DNA of 64,000 nucleotides. It comes from CAYSCW01 sp964429795 (GTDB taxonomy: Bacteria; Acidobacteriota; Aminicenantia; Aminicenantales; Aminicenantaceae). The translations under genes were made by a program, and so were the position numbers. Positions 41,652-49,637 of this stretch are shown here, one piece after another. The stretch spans positions 15,803 through 79,802 of the forward strand of contig CAYSCW010000010.1 of the NCBI GenBank assembly GCA_964429795.1, written 5' to 3'. How positions within the stretch are numbered: the first letter of the stretch is position 1; each line of letters starts with the position of its first letter. The notes beneath the pieces were generated by a model. The model searched no databases. It had not been told where the DNA came from and saw only the letters and a program-made list of their open reading frames with translations.

Positions 41652-42809
41652 ATGGTTCATTATCTGGTGTTGGGAGCAGGGAAGATGGGGATTGTGCTGG
41701 CCAGGGATCTGATCACATCCGATGCCAAAAACAGGGTAACCCTGGTCGACATCGATAAAAAACAGCTCAAAAAAGCGCAGGACTTCATAGATAACAGAAG
41801 ACTGGTGCCTGTCCAGATGAATATCGAGGATGAAAACAGAAGGCAGGAGATTTACTGGAACAAAGATGTAGCTCTTTCAGCTCTTCTCCACAGGCACAGC
41901 CTGCTGGCATTGGAAGCGGCCGTGCGTGTCGGTGTTCATTTTGTGGACCTGGCAGGAGAATTCCCGCTTCACCGGCTAGAATACGATATTGAGGCCAGGA
42001 AGAAAAGAATCACTCTCCTCTCAGGAGTAGGCGTCTCTCCCGGCATCACCAATATCTGTGTGGGGAGGGCTGTTCACCTGCTGGATAAGACCCAGAAAGC
42101 GCTCATCTATGTGGGAGGCAATCCCGCTCATCCCAGACCGCCGCTGAAGTACAGGATCGTCTACGCTGTGGACAGTTTTCTCAATTTCTACGAGAGAAAA
42201 GTGACCATATTAAAGGGCGGGAAGGTGAAAGATGTTTCTCCACTTTCTGGAAAGGAGTCGATTTCTTTCGACCCGCCGTTTGAAGAGATGGAATGCTTCT
42301 ACACAGATGGCCTGAATTCTCTCCTCCACACCATGAGAGGGAAAATCCAGGATGAACTCTGGGAAAAGACGATTCGGCATAAAGGCCATGCCGAGGAGGT
42401 AAAAACCTTAATATCCTGTGGGCTTTTCTCCAAACGACCTGTCCGTGTCCGTGATCGAAGGGTCATTCCAAGAGAAGTTCTCGAGGTGCTTCTGGATTCC
42501 CGGATGAAACTGGGAAGGGAAAAAGATGTCACCCTGATGAGGATGATCGTCACGGGAGAGAAATTCGGGAGGCCAAGGACTCATGTTTTTGAGATGATGG
42601 ATTGTTTTGACACTGAGAAAGGCTATACCTCTATGGCCAGGACGACCTGTTTTCCTGCTTCTATAGCTGCTCAGATGATCCTCTCAGGGCAGATTAGGAA
42701 GAGAGGGAGCCTCTTTCCTGAGCAGGTCTTTCAGGGCTCTCTGTATAAGCCGTTTATGGAAGAGTTGAAAAAGAGAGGAGTGGCCGTTACACATAAAACA
42801 AGAGGATAA
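41652..42809 (+). CDS. saccharopine dehydrogenase-family oxidoreductase
   Basis: A 385-residue protein with an N-terminal Rossmann fold (YLVLGAGKMGIVLARDLI...VTLVDIDKKQL), GVHFVDLAGEFPLHRLEYD and GVGVSPGITNICVGRAV as in the saccharopine dehydrogenase / lysine 6-dehydrogenase-like family. Substrate cannot be read: members act on saccharopine, lysine, carboxynorspermidine or unknown amino acids. It lies between folD and an iron-type alcohol dehydrogenase gene, with AAAGGAGAG before ATG. Confidence 0.8.
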   Translation: MVHYLVLGAGKMGIVLARDLITSDAKNRVTLVDIDKKQLKKAQDFIDNRRLVPVQMNIEDENRRQEIYWNKDVALSALLHRHSLLALEAAVRVGVHFVDLAGEFPLHRLEYDIEARKKRITLLSGVGVSPGITNICVGRAVHLLDKTQKALIYVGGNPAHPRPPLKYRIVYAVDSFLNFYERKVTILKGGKVKDVSPLSGKESISFDPPFEEMECFYTDGLNSLLHTMRGKIQDELWEKTIRHKGHAEEVKTLISCGLFSKRPVRVRDRRVIPREVLEVLLDSRMKLGREKDVTLMRMIVTGEKFGRPRTHVFEMMDCFDTEKGYTSMARTTCFPASIAAQMILSGQIRKRGSLFPEQVFQGSLYKPFMEELKKRGVAVTHKTRG

Positions 42810-42834
42810 AAAGTAAAAAGAGGGACTCAATTTC

Positions 42835-44103
42835 ATGAGAGAACTCAAAGAGAAAGCCCGTAGCTTGTTGAAGGAATTCAAAGGTGAAAATTATATTTTT
42901 GGCATCGATTGTCTGGAAAGAGCAGGGGAGCTGGTCGTCCCCTTTGGCGGAAAGACTCTGCTGATCACTAACCTCGAGAACCGCAGTGAAGAGGATTTCA
43001 CCCGCCTTATCCATTCTTTAGAGGAAGAACGCCTGGAGGTTATCGGGCCTGTGCGTAGTGCGAGACCCAACGCTCCCCGGGAAGATGTCTCGAAGCTTGT
43101 TGAGGATGTGAAGAAGGCAAACCCCGACAGTGTGGTGGTTGTGGCTGGGGGCTCTGGCATTGATGCAGCCAAGGCTGCCGTTGTCCTTGCCATCCTGGGA
43201 GGGGATGTGGAGGAATACTTTGGTGTGGGGAAGGTGACTGACAGGATCGCAAGCACCGGCAAAAAGCTTCTTCCTCTCATCGCAGTTCAGACATCTTCGA
43301 GTTCAGCCGCTCATCTCACCAAATATTCCAATATTACCGATTTCAAGAGAGCACAGAAAAAGTTGATCGTCGACGAAGCGATTGTTCCACCCAAGGCACT
43401 CTTCGATTACCGGCTCACACGGACTATGCCTCCTGACCTCACTCTGGATGGAGCTTTTGACGGCATGGCTCATTGCCTGGAGGTTTTTTACGGAGCCACG
43501 GATGAGATGTTTGATAAGATTCAAGAGGTGGCAGAGACAGGATTAGAGCTTATCATCGCCTATCTGGAAAGGACCCTCATCGATAGCCAGGATATGCAGA
43601 ACCGGGAAGCGCTGGGATTGGGGACAGATCTGGGAGGCTATGCCATCATGCTGGGAGGGACTAGCGGGCCCCATCTGAACAGCTTTTCATTGGTGGATAT
43701 CTTGAGCCATGGCCGAGCATGTGCGATCATGATGCCTTATTACACCCTCTTCTTCGCTCCGGCCATCCAAAGACAGCTTCAGGCCTTACTCAGTATTTAT
43801 GTGAAGTATAACCTGGTGTCCTCCTCAGCCTTTCATTTTAAAGGAAGAGACTTGGCCGAAGCTGTGGCAGAAGGAATGGTGAAATTAGCAGACAGAGTGG
43901 GCTTTCCTTCAACATTGAATGAGATCCAGGGATTTGAAGAGGCTCACATTCAGAGAGCTCTCGAAGCTGCTAAAAATCTTCAGCTGGAGATGAAGCTGAA
44001 GAACATGCCCGTTCCTTTAACCAGCGAGATGGTTGATGATTATATGGGGCTGGTCCTTGAAGCTGCCAAAACAGGCAACTTCGCTATTATAAAGAATCTT
44101 TGA
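42835..44103 (+). CDS. iron-containing alcohol dehydrogenase family protein
   Basis: A 422-residue group III dehydrogenase: VVVVAGGSGIDAAKAAVVLA (NAD(P) loop), LLPLIAVQTSSSSAAHLTKYSNITD (the usual P-T-T-A-GTGSE position is here Q-T-S-S-S-S-A), and metal-ligand segments TLDGAFDGMAHCLE and GPHLNSFSLVDILSHGRACAIMMPYY with Asp and His residues. It should oxidise an alcohol or reduce an aldehyde using a divalent metal; the substrate is unknown. Co-directional with the saccharopine dehydrogenase-like gene 25 bases upstream. Confidence 0.83.
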   Translation: MRELKEKARSLLKEFKGENYIFGIDCLERAGELVVPFGGKTLLITNLENRSEEDFTRLIHSLEEERLEVIGPVRSARPNAPREDVSKLVEDVKKANPDSVVVVAGGSGIDAAKAAVVLAILGGDVEEYFGVGKVTDRIASTGKKLLPLIAVQTSSSSAAHLTKYSNITDFKRAQKKLIVDEAIVPPKALFDYRLTRTMPPDLTLDGAFDGMAHCLEVFYGATDEMFDKIQEVAETGLELIIAYLERTLIDSQDMQNREALGLGTDLGGYAIMLGGTSGPHLNSFSLVDILSHGRACAIMMPYYTLFFAPAIQRQLQALLSIYVKYNLVSSSAFHFKGRDLAEAVAEGMVKLADRVGFPSTLNEIQGFEEAHIQRALEAAKNLQLEMKLKNMPVPLTSEMVDDYMGLVLEAAKTGNFAIIKNL

Positions 44104-44226
44104 ATCTTTTTTTGCTGAAAGGTCCATCCTTGAAAGAAGCGTCGCCATCAAGAAAAAATGATGCTTATTATGTTGAAGGAAGCATTTCCTTGATGAATAA
44201 AGATGTTTCATCCAGTTAGGTAGTGA

Positions 44227-44302
44227 GGCGGCGGTTGCTGTCCATCCGAAGCCCACAGTGGAGGGTGGGAAGATCTTGGCAAGGATGGATAGGAACCAAC
44301 GC
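44227..44302 (-). repeat. dispersed palindromic intergenic repeat, copy B
   Basis: Read on the minus strand it matches copy A: GGTTCCTATCCATCC ends, core TTGCCAAGATCTTCCCACC and CACTGTGGGCTTC, then GGATGGACAGCAACCGCC. Terminal inverted repeats have a few mismatches. It lies in the 465-base gap between the alcohol dehydrogenase and MFS genes. Confidence 0.85.
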
Positions 44303-44353
44303 TTTTATTAGCTATCAAGGAAGTGGAAATGCTATCCTCTGCTGAAAAAAGAG

Positions 44354-44381
44354 TTGATTTTTTTCGCTAGTCTGGTATAAT
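44354..44381 (+). promoter_or_regulatory. sigma-70 promoter of MFS transporter gene
   Basis: TTGATT (44354-44359), 16-base spacer, and a perfect extended -10 TGGTATAAT with TATAAT at 44376-44381. Predicted start near 44388, giving an untranslated leader of about 180 bases that begins with a stable hairpin. Confidence 0.65.
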
Positions 44382-44387
44382 GAATAC

Positions 44388-44492
44388 AAACCTTGTTGTG
44401 CTGGCTGGACAAGGTTTTAATAACCCTCCTTCATTATCCCCTTTTTGCTTATTTTCCCCATACCCAAGACAGCCAGCACCTCTTTTGTGAGG
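44388..44492 (+). ncRNA. structured 5' leader with predicted pseudoknot, MFS gene
   Basis: AAACCTTGT (44388-44396) pairs perfectly with ACAAGGTTT (44409-44417), leaving a 12-base loop. Ten bases of that loop, GTGCTGGCTG (44398-44407), are the exact complement of CAGCCAGCAC (44470-44479). A short hairpin CCTC/GAGG (44479-44492) abuts the second strand. The hairpin is followed by TTTTAATAA. This layout (hairpin, long-range loop pairing, adjoining helix) resembles a cis-regulatory pseudoknot RNA. Not a family I recognise. Confidence 0.45.
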
Positions 44493-44568
44493 CATGTTTT
44501 TACCAGATGTGCTTTTTAAAAAGTGCTTTGTTAGTTGAAGACGGATAAGGCCATGTATTGAGAAGAAG

Positions 44569-45753
44569 ATGGAAGAAAAAGAGAGTATCAGGACGATCTG
44601 GAACAGACACTTTCTTATTGCTCTTTTCGGTTATTTTTTCCTGTTCATGAGCATCTCTCTTTTCTTTATTTATCCCCTTTTCTTCAAACAGTTCGATGCA
44701 CCCAGGAGCCGAATCGGGCTGATCATGGGCATCCACAGCATCATGGCCATTTTTTTCCGTCCTATCATAGGCAGGCTGGCGGATGTCAGGGGCAGGAAGA
44801 AGATTTCTCTTCTGGGAATCGGCTTTCTTATTCTTTTTGTCCCTTGCTTTCACCTGGTGAGTGACGCAGGTTTTTTGCCTGTGCTTTTGAGGGCCCTAAC
44901 AGGTATCGGCTGGGGAGTAAGTATGACTGCTGCCCTGACCATCTGCTCTGACTTAGCCCCGGTGGAGAGACTGGCTCATTCCATGGGAATCATCGGCATA
45001 GCGGGTCTTCTCTCCAGCGCCCTGGGTCCTCTGCTGGCCGAAGAGGTTGTTCACCAATTTGGCTTTGGCGGCCTTTTTAACACCAGCGTGGTCTTGCTCC
45101 TGGTTTCTTTTCTGTGTGTTTTCTTCACCAAGGAAGTAATCCGGCCCAACAACAACAGACATTTCCATAAGCCACTGTCCCTGAGAGGAGTCTCTTTCTT
45201 GGCCATCCTCTTGATGTCCTTTCTGCCTGTGTTTCATGGTGCTGTGAGGGGAGCAGTGGTTTATTTTATCGCCCTCTTTGGAAAGTCGATTCCACTGGAA
45301 AGGGTAGGGCCTTTTTTTGTGGCCTTTTCTGTTGCTGCCATTTTGACGCGTCTGGGAATCGGAGATTTATCAGACAAATTTGGACGAAAGAAAGTTATCT
45401 TTCCCGCCGTCGCTATCATAAGCCTGAATTTATTCTTAATTTCTCAGGTAGAGACGTTCTGGCTGTTCGTCTTGACGGGTTTTATCGGAGGCTTTGGGCA
45501 GGGGCTGATTTTTCCAGCTCTCAGCACTTATATCATTGACATCTTGGGACAGGAGAATAAAGGGCTGGCCATTAGCCTTTATTTGACCTTTTTCGATCTC
45601 GGGATGGGACTGGGATCGATGTTTTTCGGGTGGATATCCGACCTTTATGGATACAGAAGCATGTATCTTTTCGCTGGAATTATCTTTTTTCTGGTGGGTT
45701 TGATCTTTACCTGGAAAGCTCCTCCACCCGGATCAGAAGGCTCCGTTTCCTAA
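44569..45753 (+). CDS. major facilitator superfamily transporter
   Basis: A 394-residue inner-membrane protein with about 12 helices. The MFS motif A after TM2 reads GRLADVRGRKKISLLG, and its second copy in the C-half GDLSDKFGRKKVIFPA. GIGWGVSMTAALTICSDLAPVERLAHSMG is typical of drug/sugar efflux-type carriers (YfcJ/Bcr-like). Substrate unknown. The gene has its own strong promoter and a long structured leader, so expression may respond to a metabolite or to translation. Confidence 0.86.
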   Translation: MEEKESIRTIWNRHFLIALFGYFFLFMSISLFFIYPLFFKQFDAPRSRIGLIMGIHSIMAIFFRPIIGRLADVRGRKKISLLGIGFLILFVPCFHLVSDAGFLPVLLRALTGIGWGVSMTAALTICSDLAPVERLAHSMGIIGIAGLLSSALGPLLAEEVVHQFGFGGLFNTSVVLLLVSFLCVFFTKEVIRPNNNRHFHKPLSLRGVSFLAILLMSFLPVFHGAVRGAVVYFIALFGKSIPLERVGPFFVAFSVAAILTRLGIGDLSDKFGRKKVIFPAVAIISLNLFLISQVETFWLFVLTGFIGGFGQGLIFPALSTYIIDILGQENKGLAISLYLTFFDLGMGLGSMFFGWISDLYGYRSMYLFAGIIFFLVGLIFTWKAPPPGSEGSVS

Positions 45754-45772
45754 CAAGTACTTTGGGACCATC

Positions 45773-46735
45773 CTATTTTTTTCTCCGGATCCGCTCGAAT
45801 CCCGAGACACAGACAAACTCCAGCCTTTCTTCCTTTTCCATCTCATCAAAGAGGAGATTTAATCCCAGAATATCGCTGGCAATATGCCCGGCGATCACCA
45901 CATTCAGTTTGGCCTTTTTTGCGTTTTCGAGGTGTTCCTCGCTCAAATGCATACAAACAAGGGTGCTGATGCCGCTGGAGGCAAACTTTTCAAAGATTTC
46001 TTTCGAACCTTCGGTGCCGCCTGTCATATCGACATAGATTTTCCCGCATTTGCTTTCTTCAGAGCCGCTGACGATTTTGGGAGGAACCTGAAGTTTGGCC
46101 AGTTTCTTGTATTCGGGGGTTTGCTTCAGGATTTTCATTAAATCCTTCAACTTGTAAGGCTTTTCCTTCTCGAATGTTTTTTTAAGGTAATTTGTCACAC
46201 AGTTGTCCGAAGCAGTATGGATGCACAGCATGGGAATACCCAGAATCCTGGCAGCATCCACAGCCCGGTTATGGTTAACAGGCATCAGCCGTCTTTCTAT
46301 TTCACTGATCCGCTTTTCCATCAGCTGCTCGGCCACGCTGATGGTGATCCCGCAGTTAGCCAGCAGATCAGCCTGAAGCTTCATCACATCATAAAGCCTG
46401 GCGAGGGCGTAGCCTTCAGGATGATGGGAGACGACCAAATCGATTTTTTGATTCAGATTCTTGTTGAGGAGATAGGTCAGGAGAATCTCTCCTATCCCCA
46501 TATCGATACCCACGATCACCTTCTTGATATCTATATTCAAGTCGCCATTCAAGATTCTTGTATCGGAAAAGGGATTGGAAAGCCTTTCGCTATCATAAAA
46601 TTCCTTCTCTTCCTCTTTCAGATTTTTGTAAGCCTCTTTTTCCTCCTTGAGAACCTTTTTTATCTCGTCTTTTCCTCTCAGGTCGTTTTCGATTCCGATG
46701 GCTACGGCTTTCTTGTAGAATGTTTCCAGTTTCAT
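45773..46735 (-). CDS. NIF3-like metal-binding protein
   Basis: A 320-residue protein with the Nif3/YbgI dinuclear-metal pattern: IDLVVSHHPEGYAL near the middle, and AGHIASDILGLNLLFDEME with a His and acidic ligands near the C-terminus. It lacks the inserted CutA-like domain in standard form. NIF3 proteins are conserved but their biochemical role is debated (GTP cyclohydrolase type 2 annotation is doubtful). It is followed on the same strand, across four bases, by... the upstream receiver-protein gene; the two probably share a transcript starting at the receiver gene. Confidence 0.7.
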   Translation of the reverse strand: MKLETFYKKAVAIGIENDLRGKDEIKKVLKEEKEAYKNLKEEEKEFYDSERLSNPFSDTRILNGDLNIDIKKVIVGIDMGIGEILLTYLLNKNLNQKIDLVVSHHPEGYALARLYDVMKLQADLLANCGITISVAEQLMEKRISEIERRLMPVNHNRAVDAARILGIPMLCIHTASDNCVTNYLKKTFEKEKPYKLKDLMKILKQTPEYKKLAKLQVPPKIVSGSEESKCGKIYVDMTGGTEGSKEIFEKFASSGISTLVCMHLSEEHLENAKKAKLNVVIAGHIASDILGLNLLFDEMEKEERLEFVCVSGFERIRRKK

Positions 46736-46739
46736 TTTT

Positions 46740-47150
46740 TTAGTCAGAGCTTTTCTTTATCTCTTTTTTTCCCTCGTCTTGTCCAACTCCAATAAGGACA
46801 TTGACGCGGTCAATCAGATTCTTGGTATCGATGGGTTTTTCGATAAAATCCGAAGCCCCACATTCCCTGGCCTCATGCTTGAAGGGTATGCCTTTGTAGA
46901 CAGCGGTCATTATTATCACCTTTGTGTGTTGAAGCTCCGGGGTTTCTTTAATTTTCTTGCAGAGTTCTAAGCCATCCATTTTGGGTATCAGCATATCGCT
47001 GATCACGATGTCTGGTTTCTCCTTTTGAGCGAGTTCCAGGCCTTCAGCTCCATCTTGGGCTATGAAGACCTGATGTCGGGCTCTGGTAAACATCATCTGG
47101 AGCATGGTCAGAGTGACTCTGTCATCATCGACAATCAGGATTTTTTTCAT
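46740..47150 (-). CDS. single-domain response regulator (CheY-like)
   Basis: A 136-residue receiver domain: ILIVDDDRVTL with the acidic pocket Asp8-Asp9, phospho-acceptor Asp52 in IVISDMLIPKMDG, MTAVYKG for the switch Thr, and Lys105 in DFIEKPID. No output domain; a short basic/acidic tail (GKKEIKKSSD). It could relay to another protein or be a target of an orphan kinase such as the hybrid sensor in this window, though there is no direct evidence. Transcribed before the NIF3-like gene. Confidence 0.9.
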   Translation of the reverse strand: MKKILIVDDDRVTLTMLQMMFTRARHQVFIAQDGAEGLELAQKEKPDIVISDMLIPKMDGLELCKKIKETPELQHTKVIIMTAVYKGIPFKHEARECGASDFIEKPIDTKNLIDRVNVLIGVGQDEGKKEIKKSSD

Positions 47151-47294
47151 TCTTCTAAAATCCTGTTTAGAGTATAAAGGAAATTCTTGCCCATGACAAA
47201 TGGAAATTAGAAAAGGAAGCCACGTCTCTGGGCTATATTGACTCCATATGAGTCCTATGCTATAAGAGCAGAAGAGATAGAGAGAAGATGGAAG

Positions 47295-48491
47295 ATGAAC
47301 GAAAAAGAGGAGAAATCCGAATCAGACGAAAAGAGTAAGACTGTAATCCCCCCCTTCAGTCAAAATTCATCCAATCAAGATAACAAGCTAAAGCCAGAAA
47401 ACCATGCTGATGCATCGAAAGGCTTAGGTTTTTTCCCCTTGGATGAAGCCAGTTCCCAGGTGACCATCATTACTCCTGAGCTGGAAACCCAGAAAAAGAT
47501 CGCCGCTGATAAAAACGCAATTCTGGAAGATCGCCTGGAAGCATACGAGGATATCATCGATTCAGAAATAGGGGATACCTCCTTTTCCCGGGCACGCAAC
47601 ATCGAGCGGGAGGTCGGCTTTCGCCAGATTTATTTGAAGTTTGAAGGGGGCAATCCCACTGGAACTCAGAAGGACCGCATCGCATTTACCCAGGCATTAG
47701 ATGCCATACGACGAGGTTTTGATTCCATCACCATGGCCACTTGTGGAAATTATGGGGTGGCCACGGCTTTGGCTGCTTCCTTGGCAGGTTTGAGATGTAT
47801 CATCTACATTCCTGAAGACTACCATACCAAGCGGGCTCAAGAGATGATCCATCACGGGGCAGAGATCATTCGCGTGCCCGGAGATTATGAAGCAGCGGTC
47901 GAGGCTTCCCGTGAGCGTTCGGAAAAGGAAGAGCTTTATGATGCCAATCCGGGTGGTGCAAATACGGCTCTTCAGTTGAAGGCTTATGGTGAGATAGCCT
48001 ATGAGATTTACGATGAATTGAGAGATGCTCCCGGCTTTGTGGCTGTGCCTGTCTCCAATGGAACCACGCTGGCGGGTATTTATAAAGGATTTTTGAGTCT
48101 TTACCGCCGTGGAAAGACTTCCAGGATACCCCGGATGATCGCCGGCTCCTCTTATGGGAAGAATCCTATCATCCATGCCTTCCTGAAAAACAGCCCTAGA
48201 TGTGATGATCTCAGTCCCGGCCAGATCAAAGAGACAGCTGTCAATGAGCCTCTGATCAACTGGCAGTCTATTGACGGCGATTACGCTCTCCAAGCTATCA
48301 GGCAGACAGCAGGTTGGGCTTCTTATGCCAGCGACAAGAATATGCTCTATTTTTCCAAATTGATTCGTGAACGCGAAGGGCTGAATGTTCTTCCAGCCTC
48401 CACGGCAGCGTTGATTGCTCTTCTGGATTGGCATCGCACAGAGAGGTTTTCCAACGACCGGTTTGTAGTTATTCTGACAGGCAGAAAGTGA
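47295..48491 (+). CDS. PLP-dependent threonine-synthase-like enzyme
   Basis: A 398-residue fold-type II PLP enzyme. The PLP Lys lies in FEGGNPTGTQKDRIAFTQAL; MATCGNYGVATALAASLAGLRCIIYIPEDYHTKRAQEMIHHGAEII is the phosphate/substrate loop; VPVSNGTTLAGIYKGF follows. This resembles threonine synthase, but the N-terminus (about 1-95) is a charged low-similarity extension and no thrA/thrB lies nearby. ATG 47295 is preferred to the TTG at 47238, which lacks a ribosome site. Its stop overlaps the next start (TGATG), so it heads a four-gene operon with DUF1611, a PP-loop/creatininase fusion and an epimerase. The likely reaction is beta- or gamma-elimination/replacement on an amino acid. Confidence 0.78.
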   Translation: MNEKEEKSESDEKSKTVIPPFSQNSSNQDNKLKPENHADASKGLGFFPLDEASSQVTIITPELETQKKIAADKNAILEDRLEAYEDIIDSEIGDTSFSRARNIEREVGFRQIYLKFEGGNPTGTQKDRIAFTQALDAIRRGFDSITMATCGNYGVATALAASLAGLRCIIYIPEDYHTKRAQEMIHHGAEIIRVPGDYEAAVEASRERSEKEELYDANPGGANTALQLKAYGEIAYEIYDELRDAPGFVAVPVSNGTTLAGIYKGFLSLYRRGKTSRIPRMIAGSSYGKNPIIHAFLKNSPRCDDLSPGQIKETAVNEPLINWQSIDGDYALQAIRQTAGWASYASDKNMLYFSKLIREREGLNVLPASTAALIALLDWHRTERFSNDRFVVILTGRK

Positions 48492-49567
48492 TGGAAACCT
48501 TTCCGGATGGCATGGCCATCGTCTATTGTGAAGGAGCATTCGGAACTCCCAACGGTAAGACAGCTCACGGCTTAGTCCGGAGGACAAAACGCTACCAGGT
48601 TCTCTCCATTATTGATTCGGAACATACCGCGGATGATGCGGGCCAGATTCTGGATGGAAAGCCTAAAGGCATCCCTGTTGTTTCGGATCTTCAGACGGCT
48701 TTAAAGGCCGACTGTCAGGCTGGAAGAACGGCTTCCCATTTTGTTATAGGCCTTGCTCCAGACGGAGGACGCCTCAGTTCCGATGACCGTCAGGCTGTCA
48801 TAGAGGCAATAAAGGCGGGTCTCCATGTGGACTCGGGTCTTCACGATTTTCTCAGCGAGGATGAGGAGATTGCATGTCTGGCTGAAGAAAAAAAGGTGAG
48901 GATTCGAGATGTCCGAAAAACTCCTCCACGAAAAGACCTTCATTTTTTCAGTGGAAAAATCGAGCAGGTGACCTCCCTAAAAGTCGCTGTGCTGGGTACA
49001 GACTCGGCTGTTGGGAAGAGGACCACTGCCTGGCTTATTATAGATGCCTTTCAGGAAGCAGGCTTAGGAGCAGAGCTCGTCGGAACTGGACAGACTTCAT
49101 GGATGCAAGGAGCCAAATACTGCATCATGCTGGATTCCCTGATCAATGATTTCGTCTCCGGAGAGATCGAACATGCGGTGTGGACAGCCTGGAAAGAAGA
49201 AAATCCAGATGCGGTGATCATCGAAGGCCAGGGAAGCCTGATGAATCCTGCCTATCCAGGGGGCTTTGAGATTCTGGCCGCTGGCCGGCCGGATGCTGTC
49301 ATTCTTCAGCATGCTCCTGTCCGAAAGGAATACGATGGATTCCCTGGATATCCTATCCAACCCTTGCCAATTCAGATAAAGGCAATCGAGATTATCTCGG
49401 GAAAGCCCGTGGCCGCTGTGACCATAAACCATGAACACATCTCCAAGGAAGAGATTCCGGCTGTCTGTGACTCCATCACCAGGGAAACCGGCCTTCCTGC
49501 CGTTGATGTGCTCTTGGAAGGAGCGGGAAGATTGGTTCCTCTTCTCCTGGAATACAATAGACAGTGA
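48491..49567 (+). CDS. DUF1611 P-loop protein (DgcN-like)
   Basis: A 358-residue protein with an N-terminal Rossmann-like domain (YCEGAFGTPNGKTAHGLVRRTKRYQVLSIIDSEHTADDAG, then HFVIGLAPDGGRLSSDDRQAVIEAIKAGLHVDSGLHDFL) and a C-terminal P-loop domain (VLGTDSAVGKRTTAWLI, about 167-183; IIEGQGSLMNPAYPG). This is the DUF1611 architecture. One DUF1611 clade, DgcN, has been reported as a D-glutamate N-acetyltransferase working with the enolase-superfamily enzyme DgcA. An enolase-superfamily gene is two genes downstream here, which makes a D-amino-acid role plausible. The ATG overlaps the preceding stop. Confidence 0.8.
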   Translation: METFPDGMAIVYCEGAFGTPNGKTAHGLVRRTKRYQVLSIIDSEHTADDAGQILDGKPKGIPVVSDLQTALKADCQAGRTASHFVIGLAPDGGRLSSDDRQAVIEAIKAGLHVDSGLHDFLSEDEEIACLAEEKKVRIRDVRKTPPRKDLHFFSGKIEQVTSLKVAVLGTDSAVGKRTTAWLIIDAFQEAGLGAELVGTGQTSWMQGAKYCIMLDSLINDFVSGEIEHAVWTAWKEENPDAVIIEGQGSLMNPAYPGGFEILAAGRPDAVILQHAPVRKEYDGFPGYPIQPLPIQIKAIEIISGKPVAAVTINHEHISKEEIPAVCDSITRETGLPAVDVLLEGAGRLVPLLLEYNRQ

Positions 49568-49637
49568 TAAAAGAAATCATAACCATTACGAGGAAAATGG
49601 CGGTTCCGATTTAAGCAGAAATCTCTGAAGGAGTACC

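Noticed and set aside
47238..47294. TTG-initiated N-terminal extension of the threonine-synthase-like gene
   Set aside because: No ribosome site precedes the TTG and the extension is not family-like; ATG 47295 is preferred.
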